DNA of 64,000 bases from Filobasidium wieringae. Its lineage: Eukaryota > Basidiomycota > Tremellomycetes > Filobasidiales > Filobasidiaceae. The stretch is from contig BCIV01000003.1 in assembly GCA_001600055.1 (NCBI GenBank), positions 129,162 to 193,161 on the forward strand, given 5' to 3'. A program made the translations under genes and the position numbers. The notes under the pieces were generated by a model, which was given only the letters and a program-made list of their open reading frames with translations, was not told where the DNA came from and made no database searches. The first letter of the stretch is position 1, and the number at the start of each line of letters is the position of its first letter. Of this stretch, positions 54,484 to 64,000 are shown in pieces.

Positions 54484-55640
54484 CTCGTCCTCGTCTCTAT
54501 CTGCTATTTGTATGGGTATCCAGGGGTTGAGATGGTCCACCGTGGTAGTTTGCTACGTTATAGGTATGAGCCGACTCGGTCGATTACGTCGGACGTTGAA
54601 TGTAAAGGTGGTATCGGGGTATTGTGTCGGAATGCGAGAGTGGTTATAAACGCTATAAAGAGCAAAGAGCAAAGAGCAAAGAGCAAAGCCGCCCAAGAAC
54701 CAGGGTTCGATCGAAAGGAAGCGTTCGATAACCTTTTCTACGATCCTGGTGACCGTTTCATCATCGTGAACAGTGTGCGACGGTGCGACGGTGTGTAGTG
54801 TGTAGAGCAGATCGGGTCGGTTTGCGCAGTAGTCGTTTGTGATTGATTCACCACTTTGTACACTTGTACGTTCTCACACTTGCCGATGGCTGCGAGCGTG
54901 TGGGTGGGTGGGTTTACGAATCACTGATCGATCGACGTGGACGTGGTGGGTGTGGTGGGAGGAGAGTAGCGGTAGGTTGTTTGCATTATAGAGAGGGATT
55001 AGAGTGAGGGTGATGTAGCAGTGTACTAGGTAGCAGTGTGCTATGCACTGGTCTGGCTGTTATTGCTACAAGCAGCGTATCACCTGCTTCAGCACGGCTC
55101 GCTAAGGCTTGGCATCTCGCATCTCGCATCTCGCTAACGACGTTTCATCTCTCGTCCGTTCATGTCATCACCCGTCAAGTACCACAGTAACTGTACCACT
55201 GTGGCTGTAGTAGCTGTGGTACACCATACTGTGTCTACTACCACCACCTCGACCAGTCACACGACCACTCTCCCCGTTTTCCAGCTTCCAGGAATAACCC
55301 ACCCACCAACCAACCACCAACGATACTGCGAACGCCACTTGCCGCACCATTCCGATTACGTACACACAGAAATCATCTCGAATTGTCATCGGCGCATTTA
55401 TCGTCGAGGATATGAACAATATGCGATATGAGATGACAGATCGACAGAGAGGAAATGAATGATGAAAGTACTAGATCAAATAAGAAAGGGGCATCCTATC
55501 CTTACAAACACAATCCACAGTCGATTCGTTCATTAACACCACCAGCACCACCGCCGCGACCACCATCAACACGTATTCGCGTTCGTCATCACACTCGTCC
55601 ATCCGCACGCAGATCGTCGTCCTGCCTATGAACCACCGTC
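54484..55640. other. Intergenic: promoter of the 826-aa protein gene and LIM-RhoGAP 3' flank
   Basis: 1.16 kb. It contains the AGCAAAG heptamer array, a GT/GTGG-rich stretch (about 54895-54960), a triple GCATCTC repeat at about 55112-55132 and A/C-rich tracts near 55500-55620. Open frames near 55162-55431 look like low-complexity shadows. No gene supported. Confidence 0.5.
54661..54688. repeat. Tandem heptanucleotide repeat in the upstream region
   Basis: Four perfect copies of AGCAAAG, about 180 bases upstream of the start of the 826-aa protein gene. Not coding. Confidence 0.8.
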
Positions 55641-58600
55641 TCACCGCTCGCCACCCGAAGGACTCATCGTTCTCTCAAACGAACTACTGGGTCGATGATC
55701 TCCCTCGGTCACATGAACGTTCCCACTAGTCACCGAAGGGTTGATCACAGGTGACCCCGGGGTACTCCCACCGTACTTCCCCTGCCCCCCGCCTCCCATG
55801 GAAGAAGAGGACGAGCTGGGGAACCACATCCGACGTGAATTCGGGGAACCGGGGTTGAGGCTGGATCCCGTATGAGGTGAAGGTGAGGAATGTTGGTGGA
55901 TCAGACCTGGATGGGGATGGATGGCGTTCATCCCCGTATTCCCGTTGCCTCCCGCGTTCCCATTCCCACCACTCCCACTCCCACTCCCACTCCCATTCCA
56001 ACCGGCAGGGTAATACGCTTGACCCGGTCCAGGTTGTTCTGCCCAGCTCTGGGGTCGAGAGGGAACCCCTCCCGACGAACCTCCCATCGTCCCCAACGTC
56101 TGGGTACTACTGGAAGCCCCGACCAAGCCCGACGATCCATTGACATGCGCGTTCGAACCGAACGGTCTTCCCGCTCCAGCCGTACCGACCAGATTCCCAT
56201 CCGATCGATGAGAAGAGAGCCCATAGTCCCCCCCTCCTTGCAACCCCAACCGAACCCCGTTCGGTCCCAAGGGAAGACCCATCCCCGACGCGCTCCCAGC
56301 CTGAACCTGGCCAAGTCCGGATCCCGATTGAGACATCTCCCCTCCCCCCATCCCGCCCGGTCCCTTCTTACCCGGCGCGAGATGAACAGGTCGTCTCGCA
56401 TTAGCATAGTTGGAACAATGCTTGAAGATCTCCTTGGGGGGTAGATCCAGACTATCCTTGAACAGTTGACTGACGTTCTCTTCCAGGACGAACCTCAGTT
56501 CTTTCGGGACGGTGTAGAACTCGTCCTGATGATCGATCAACGTCTTTACCGCTTGGATGGCCACAAAGGAATCGTCCCGCATCGCGTTCGTCCCCTTTGA
56601 ATACAGGATCGACGGACAGATCACCGTCGCCAAGTTTTGAACGTCCATACGGGATCCCGTCTCTTCGTCCACGTGGGAAAAGGAGGCGACCCATTTGAGG
56701 AAGACGAACAAGACTTCCATCGTATCCCTGTTCACTCGAGGGAGCATCGCGACGAGTAGATGAAGACATCGTAATCGTTCATCCTCGTCGGGTAGGTCTA
56801 GTTCACAACACCAATCATCAGATATCCGCTATTGCACAAGGGACACGGATCGACCACTCACGTTGCGCAGCACAGAACAGTTTGTGCAGACGGAAAGTCA
56901 TCAAAGGATCGGGCAAGTCTCTCAAGAACTTTTTCAAAAGCGCCGCCAGTTGGACCGGGTTATCGTCCGATAGACTGACAGAGGTAGCATCCCGGTCCAA
57001 CGACTCGGCTACATTGTTCAATCGCTTGATGTTCCCGTTCTTACGGAAGATACCCTCGATGGACATGTCTGTTTGTCAAAGTCGTAACAGGTCAATCACG
57101 TTGTACGTCATCAATGGTGCAGAGTTCAGATACGCACCCATCTGTTTCATGGCAGAGACGACGTTATCGATGAATTCGGGAACTCTCAACTGAGCGTTCG
57201 TCGCACCCAGTTGAGAATCACTTCCAGTCTTCTCGACGAGAATCTCGAGAGGAACTCCAAAGACGCCTATCGTTGCAATAACTATGAGAAACGTCCCCAG
57301 ACCAACAACCCGACGAGACGACTAACCTTTCCGCTTGACATCCTTCTTGTCTTTCCCGGGCTTGAACAGCTTGTTCCACCACTGGTTCTTTCGAATCTCG
57401 ACGAGCTCGAAAAGCTCTTCCATATCGATGTAGTTGGCGATGGCCGACTTGGTCAACGTGATCAATGCGAAATGCTTGACAATCGTCGCATCAAGCGCTG
57501 AAAGCTCAGACATCAACGGTCGACCTTCCAGTGTAGGTGGGGGACGGTGCTCCAGCTTGGCTTGTTCGGCTTCGACGAGCGCGGGTATGTCGGCCAGCGT
57601 GACACCTTGTTCGTGCTCGAACGGAGACTCGTCGTTTTCCGCCTCATCGGTAGCTGGCGCAGAAGTATCAGGCGGGGTATCATGCGATCCGTCGCTCACG
57701 ATAGCAATATGAGTATTTGCTCTGCCAAATGCCGGTCGTAGAATATCCAGTCTTGACCCCGTACTGGGTCCTGAAGTGTCCTCGGGAGGCTGTATGATGA
57801 TCACCTCGTGACTAGCTCCAGATTGGCCAGCTGGGGAAGTCAAAGCACTGGGAATTTGCGAATCCGAAGAGGTCGTGATGCTGAGCTGATGCAGTTGACC
57901 ATCTACTGACCGCTGCTGATCGTTTGTACCGTCACCTTTTGCAATCTTTCCCGATGGGCTTTCGACAACGGTAGAACGCTGAGGCGTTCGTGCTGTAGCT
58001 GATAACTTTCTATCAAGGTTGACAGACTTGAGTCGCTTGATGTCAGTCGAGTCTCGGTACGAGTCATATAGCGAGGTGTTCGTCTCGGATGTTGCTGGTA
58101 AGGCTACGTTGGCTGAAAGATTGTTGCCTGTTAGGACTAGTCTATCTTAGTATATCAAAGTCGACTCACCAGATGAAGACGAAATCACGCCAGAGTGGCG
58201 CAAGTGGTCCCACAGCCTTCTCAAAGCGACGTTCAACAGGAAAGCGAATTGTTCCAAGCGAGACACGCTTTCGAATCCTATCATATTTTCCCGCTGAGAG
58301 TGCTCTTGGCAGAACACGTGTTCAACTTCGATTGCGTTCGACGAGATTATGTTGGATGCCGTGAAGGTGAAACCGTCTGGTCGAGGAAGTGCTCTCCGCT
58401 TAGGTGGGCGAGCATCTGGATCGGTTGGAGTCTGGAACTCTTCGATGAAGCTGGCGACCTTGTCGCATTGTGTACACTGTAAGCAGGGTGCGTGCCATCT
58501 TTCAAACAATCCCAGACGGATACAGTCCTCCTCGATTGTCTTGCGGCAGCTCAGACACTCATCAAGGCCACGCGGCGTAAGTGGACGTCCTTGAAGTACC

Positions 58601-61600
58601 GATTCACCGACTACCTCGAGCTATCGAATGGAGGTGATCAGCTTTGCTATGCAGCTGCGAATGGCATCAGGACTCACTGCCAAACTCCGATATCCGTATG
58701 CGATATTACGCGTGCTTGTTGTGAATGCAGGAGGCACATCAGGTGGAGGTCCATTCGCTTTCCTGCCGAAACCTCTCTTGGCCACTCCGGGGTCTCCGTC
58801 ATCTTTCGCAAGCAGAGACAGACGGGCTAGCAGATAATCCAAAGCTTTGACGTTTCCGTGTTCCCGCTCCAACTTGAGTGACCCCGTCAAAGCGATCCTT
58901 ATCAAGATCTTCAAGTAATGTGCGAGACCAGTTACCAAAGCAAGGAGCTCCTGAGTGACCTGAGCCTTCTTTTCAGGCGACTCTTGTGTGTGCGACAGGA
59001 GGGAGAAGAAGTTGACAGTCTTTCTGCACAACATCTTAGCTTCTCGGGTGTGAGCCATTCCTGTTCGATCGTTGAGCCTTGTTAGCTCGACAAGCCATTT
59101 TTCATGTTGTAAGAAAAGCGCACCTTTAGCTTTCTCAATCGCAAATTGAGCCTCGAGATCATCGATGGCAGCAAACAGGATCTCAACATGCAATATGAAC
59201 CGTTCCGCCATGGTAATCGCCTCGCCATACTGCCCGGCACTGACAAACCGAAGCATCTCCGATATGCAAGCTGCTGAGCTTTCCTCGAAGGCTGAAAGCA
59301 CCCTCCAGATCTGCTCGACCTGGCCTTCCATGCGCACTTGTTTGGCGCGAAGGGTCTCGGCAGTTTCCTTGTGCTCTTCCGGAATCCCATCAGGATCTCC
59401 TATTGTGGAAGCTGTGGACGGATCCGTCGAACTTGCGGGAGTTGTCCGGAACTTCGATGTCAGCTTGACATTCCAGAACTGAAGACACAGGGAGAGGCAG
59501 ACGATCAGGCTATGTTATCGGAGTTTTGGTTGTACGAGAAGACCTCACCTTATGAATCATGTAGCACTCGGGATGCCAGCATTCATCCTTTTGGTTTCGG
59601 TTGATTTCCACGAACTGCTTTAAAATTGCATTTGCACACCCCACACATTTCGTAGCAAACCGCGTAGAATAGTGGAAATGGCAATCTAAGGACGACAAAG
59701 TCATTTCAGTCAATCCTACATCTGGGCGATAACCGGTTCACTTTTCACTCACAGACTTGATCATCATGCTCGTAATACGAGTCCTGCGGCCCGAACACCG
59801 TCGAACAAGCGGAACATGTAAAGTGCTCGACGTGGTACTTTTTATCTGTAAGGAAGCGATGTTAGAGTTCGGGTCTCGGACTTTGGTTCAATATGACTTA
59901 CTGCAGGCAGTTATGTAGCTTCCACGCAGAGCTTTATCGCATTTCCCACATATCAGGTCAAGGCGTGCAAAGTAGTCCCTTTCACACAGAGGATACGATC
60001 CATCTGGGTCATCTACGGGGAAAAATTTGGCAGCAACGACAACGTCGCAGTCCTATCGTGACAAGATGTTAGAACCCGTGATAGCCGTCGAAACACGACC
60101 TGAGAGGCGGGAGTTACTTACCTTGCATCGGAAACAGTCCAAGTGGTAGACCTTGCCCATGGCCCTGACAAACTGCCTTTTCACGGGTTTCCCACAGTTT
60201 CCGCAGATACTACCGTTCGGCAAGGTCCCACTGCCCGAACCACCTGCTCTGCTTCCAGTAGCGATCTGATCCGAAGAGACCTGTTTAAACGAATCCGACG
60301 TGCTAGTGCCGTTCGTTATTCGCGACCCGTGACCAGAGGCTAGGCTCATTGAGCTGGTGGACTGGGTGCTGGAAACGGTTGTCATCCCTGGTTGAGAGTT
60401 CGCACTCTGTGAAGGGGTCACCGTCTGTACCGAGTCTCGTTGAGAAGATGACATCGGTACAGGCGGTCCGGGAGCGGTAGTCGCCACGTTCGCATGAGGT
60501 GGACCAGGCGGTATCATATTCCCTGAAGGATACCCCCAATTCCCCGTACCTGGCGAATTATCCCTCCTCCCGGTAGAGGAATTTGATTTACTCGATCCTC
60601 TTCTCTCTTCCATGCCGTCGTTCGAAGAGTGCTGGAAATGCGATCCGGATTGATGACTGGTATCTGACCCAGGTGGGAGCGGGACATTGACGTGCATTCC
60701 GGCCGAGAAGGTTCCTCCCGTACTAGGAGTCGTAGGGCTCGTTCGGTGTGTTGGAGAATGTCGGCCTCCTCCTGTCCGCCGAGGAGAAGGAGGGACGATC
60801 CTGAGGTGACTCGAATTTGAAGTCGAGCTCATCCCTGTCGACGAACCACCATTCCTTTCCGTCGTGTTCGGCCCGGGACCAGGAACCCCGTATCCAACAT
60901 TACCGAAACCCAACCCCCTTCCTTGTTGTCCGTTCTGATCCTGTCCCTGTCCCTGACCCTCGTCCACCCAGCCCGTCTTGCTTCTCCCCCTCCCATCACT
61001 CCGCACTCCTTCCTCCACCCCCCGTCGCCTATCTTCCCACTGGTGAGGATCAGTCGCGCTCCTCTGTGGTAATCTCCATTCTCCCTGTCCGTTCTGAACC
61101 ATAGGCGAACTACCGGGACTAGAGCTTCTCCCCATCGCATTGGCCAGCCCTGGTGATAGATTAGGTCCAGCAGAATGAGGAGAGTGAGGGGTCGAATGGG
61201 GTCCCTGTGCATAGTAGGGGAAAGGACGAGAAAACTCCCCCCTTCCCTGTTGAGGTGTCGAGTGATTGGAACTTGTACCCGAAGAGTGGTAATTTCTGGA
61301 AGTAGGCGTTCCTGGTAAAGGGGGGTAAGGTAATCCTACCTCTCCCATCCCCGCCGTCGCGCCGACCCCTGAACCCGTCGAAATTCCAGACCCAGCTCCT
61401 TCCATTCTCTCCCTCGTATCCGATCGAGATCCCCTGGGAGAGATAGGATGAGGGTAATACCCACCCGGTCTCAATTCCCCTGTCAAACCCTGAACAGATC
61501 TTGTTCCCCCATTCGAGTGATTGGCAGGGGGTCCATTGTTAGCAGTCCTTGGACCGTGCTGTTGCTGTTGTTGTTGCAGCGATTGTTGTTGCTGGAGATG

Positions 61601-61681
61601 TTCTCGCTGATGAGAAGCATGAGACCAGCCAGATCCTCCTTCGGAAGAATGATCGAACGATCTCTGATCCATCCGGTTCAT
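55641..61681 (-). CDS. LRG1: LIM-domain Rho GTPase-activating protein (Lrg1-like)
   Basis: GTPase-activating protein for Rho1-type GTPases, controlling glucan synthesis and polarised growth. Ten minus-strand exons (61681-60122, 60052-59902, 59845-59753, 59685-59549, 59478-58678, 58620-58170, 58112-57327, 57266-57138, 57068-56862, 56797-55641) give 1823 residues. Residues 1-485 are low-complexity with poly-Gln and Gly/Ser tracts. Three LIM domains follow (~490-650: CGNCGKPVKRQF, CGKCDKALRGSY, CVGCANAILKQF), then a helical region and a fourth LIM-like unit (CLSCRKTIEEDC ... CTQC). The RhoGAP domain (~1330-1500) has GVPLEILVEKTG, the arginine finger in EGIFRKNG, LLKKFLRDLPDPL and NLATVICPSIL. 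The tail is Gly/Ser-rich. An in-frame TAG near 58622 lies inside a 57-nt intron. Confidence 0.92.
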
Positions 61682-63188
61682 CGTCTAGGTTCCTCGTCGA
61701 AGGTCAAAGGAGATGAGTCGGTATAGTGGAAGATTGAAGGAAGGATGTAAGGACGGTGGAAAGGTTCCTCCTGGTTTCGTTAAAATGAGTGAGATGCTGG
61801 ATTACGAAGGATACTGGAAAAGCATCGGATGTCGAAGGGAATCAAGCGAGGAGAAGGTGGATCTGTGCGGTTTTGTTGTTCTTCTTGACGTTCCTTTCCC
61901 GTCCGACCGAGATCCACAAGCTTGAACCTTTCAAATACGATCCTCCTGTAAAACTCTCTAGATCTCCTGTTCCTGCTCGTAAGGGACGATACGAATAGAG
62001 ATCGTGGGAGAAGGGATATCTATCTGATCGCGTTCCGTCCACCTCGCAGATCTCTTGAAGCTCGAAGAGGATCGTTTCTCAGTCGAAAGATGTAACTCGT
62101 TAACGATCGACCACCACGATGGACATCGGCCCCGATATCCTTGTTGTTTCAGTTATGGATATGAATATATTCTGAATATCCGAGAGATGGAGGTCGGGTG
62201 ATTGCTTGCTAGCTTGCTTGCTTTGATGGATCGGAGCGGGAGTAGCGGTAAGCGAGGGGAGAGGGAGGTGATGCAAGATTGGTCGTAGCGGTATTGTCTA
62301 CACAGAAGCAGCTAAGAGTCGAGAGTAGGAGGAGGAATGAGGAGGAGTAGCGGTGGTGGAAGGTAGGTAGGAATGCTATTGATCTCTGTTCCAAACGACC
62401 TAGTCTAGCTAGTCAAACTCTGTCAGGCAAGGTAGAATACGACGGTGACTAGCGGTAGAAATAGCTACTGCGAGTCTCAGGTCTGAGCGTTATAGCTAGA
62501 GGCAGGCCAAGGGCTAAATGAATGATCGACGCGTAGGAAGGCAAGCAAGCTTATTATTGCTGTGCCAATTCTCGAGACGTTGTCACCTGCGCTACTCATA
62601 CGTGGAAAAACGTGTCGAGCAGCTACAAATCGGTGGCTCTCGATGTCAGAATCACACGAGAGTGAAAGATCTGGTAGATGCCCTCACGGACCGCCCTATG
62701 AGATAAAATTCCAAAGTTGAACTAAGATCCAAGAGCTGTGCCATGCTGCTCTCCCTCCCATTGTTTGTGACCGGCTTCTCCTCTAACGCGCGCGATGTGC
62801 GGACATCGTCACTTGAGATCCTCACGGACATCCCCCTCATGACGATTGACGGGAAACAGTATCATGTCCGCTCACCCGTGGCTCCTAATTTTCGGTTTCC
62901 CTCCTCTCCGCTGCTTGCGCTTTCTCTCTCGGAGCAGGCGAAACTTCAAGCTGTAACTTGGCAGAATCGTATTCGTCGACACCTCCCCCGTTCCATCTCG
63001 TTCTATCTCTAGCTCGTAATAGTAGTAGTAGTGGACACAGTTCAGGATCGTTCTTCCCGCCCGCCAAATCCACTAGCAAGCCGGACCAAGAAGAACTCAA
63101 AAAGGAGCAAGTCACTCCCTTTCCCCCCCAAAAAAACACCCTCCTTCATCTCAAGAATCAAACAACTAGACCGAATTAAACGATCAAA
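61682..63188. promoter_or_regulatory. Divergent intergenic region LRG1 / NOP58
   Basis: 1.5 kb between two start codons facing away from each other. It includes a GCTAGCTTGCTTGCTT stretch near 62206-62221, a (TAG)n tract at about 63018-63032 and a poly-C/poly-A run near 63123-63137 in the NOP58 leader. No gene supported. Confidence 0.5.
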
Positions 63189-64000
63189 ATGCTCGTCCTC
63201 GCTGAAACTTCTGTCGGGTTTTGTCTGTTCAAGTTGAACGATGAGTCCAAGCTCGAGAGCAAGGACTTGTGGAAATCGTTCGAGACTCCCGAGTTGGCTA
63301 CTTCTGCGTGAGTACCTGTGTGAGGAAAGATCAGGTCGCTTCGAGTATGGAGACTGATCGGGGGGTTTGTCTTGGGAACACAATCAGTCTTAACCTCCAG
63401 GCCATTCACCGATTCCAATCTACCGCTTCCGCTGTAGAGGACATCACCGCCCTCCAAGAAGGCCGACTCTCCACTTCCCTCAGCGAATTCCTTTCCTCCT
63501 CTTTCCCCTCCTCCTCATCCAGCTCTTCCAAGAAGAGCAAGAAATCTTTGGAAGAGAAGTTGATCGTCTCCGACCCCAAGCTCGCGGGAACCATCAACAA
63601 GGCTCTCTCCATTCCCGTTCATTCCGATACTTCCAGTGGATTGCAGGATCTTTATCGTGGTATCAGGACTCAGTTGGCGGCGCTTTTGGGTAACGTCGGG
63701 GAGAACGATTTGGGAACTATGCGTTTGGGATTGGGTCACTCATTGTCCAGGTGAGTTGTCACGCTGGAAATTCAGAACCAGATGGATAGAAAGGAAACTA
63801 ATACGAATCGCGTGGAACAGGTTCAAGCTCAAGTTCTCTACGGATAGGGTGGATACCATGGTCATTCAGGCTATTGCGCTTTTGGACGATCTTGACAAGG
63901 AGATCAACATCTACAGTATGCGAGTCAAGGTGAGCGCGGGTGGGAGCGATACATGGTGGTCGAAGCGATGGGACTGACGCATTCACGACTACGTAGGAAT
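63189..64000 (+). CDS. NOP58: Nop58, box C/D snoRNP core protein (5' part only)
   Basis: Nucleolar protein that, with Nop56, fibrillarin and Snu13, forms box C/D snoRNPs for rRNA 2'-O-methylation and processing. Exons 63189-63307, 63388-63750, 63821-63929 and 63997 onward; the gene runs off the right edge after ~198 residues. It starts [16 protein letters not shown], the standard Nop58 N-terminus. Next come [13 protein letters not shown] residues ([17 protein letters not shown]), [17 protein letters not shown] and [20 protein letters not shown], then the start of the conserved MRVKEW motif at the edge. A Ser/Lys linker ([14 protein letters not shown]) is inserted at about residues 72-90. Confidence 0.95.

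Noticed and set aside
58618..58640. In-frame TAG splitting the LIM-RhoGAP into two genes
   Set aside because: A 57-nt intron (58677-58621, GTGAGT...GATAG) with a CTGAT-like branch site removes it and keeps the frame; the domains on either side belong to one Lrg1-type protein.

Overview
The window is nuclear DNA of a basidiomycete fungus. It most resembles a Tremellomycetes yeast: genes are densely packed on both strands, almost every gene is cut by short introns (about 40-75 nt, GT-AG, often with a CTGAY-like branch site), and there are fungal marker families such as the CYP61 sterol C-22 desaturase, KRE2/KTR mannosyltransferase, vacuolar AVT transporter and Lrg1-type LIM-RhoGAP. No bacterial operon, CRISPR array, transposase or confident tRNA was seen. 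Gene models were spliced by hand from reading frame, splice-site consensus and family similarity. All models with two sequenced ends keep one frame through every junction, but exon ends are predictions.

Layout. 1-10 kb: an AVT-type vacuolar amino-acid transporter (cut by the left edge), RPS15, RPP2, a secreted GH28 endopolygalacturonase and a carnitine acetyltransferase carrying both mitochondrial and peroxisomal targeting signals. 10-21 kb: an F-box/LRR-like protein, an acidic protein of unknown function, argininosuccinate synthase ARG1 with Gcn4-type sites upstream, and a second F-box protein. 21-38 kb: a 916-aa unknown, a Yippee protein, ERG5, a 302-aa unknown, an S9B dipeptidyl aminopeptidase, a 645-aa disordered protein and a GCIP/cyclin-D-binding-like protein.

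38.8-45.2 kb is the accessory-looking part. Four paralogous BTB/POZ-like genes, one on the opposite strand and broken by an in-frame stop, lie with a decayed fifth copy between the GCIP-like gene and a KTR mannosyltransferase. All four spliced copies share one intron at the same place and phase. This local, still-evolving family is the best candidate for something undescribed in the window.

45.4-64 kb: the KTR mannosyltransferase, complex I 30-kDa subunit, DRG1/RBG1 GTPase (starting with several micro-exons), a large low-complexity unknown protein, a Lrg1-like LIM-RhoGAP, and the 5' part of NOP58 (cut by the right edge).

Most genes are ordinary housekeeping genes and do not form a pathway cluster. 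Functional themes are translation (RPS15, RPP2, RBG1, NOP58), membrane and cell-wall metabolism (ERG5, KTR, LRG1), carbon use (GH28, carnitine acetyltransferase, complex I) and adaptor-type proteins often tied to ubiquitin ligases (two F-box proteins, the BTB family).
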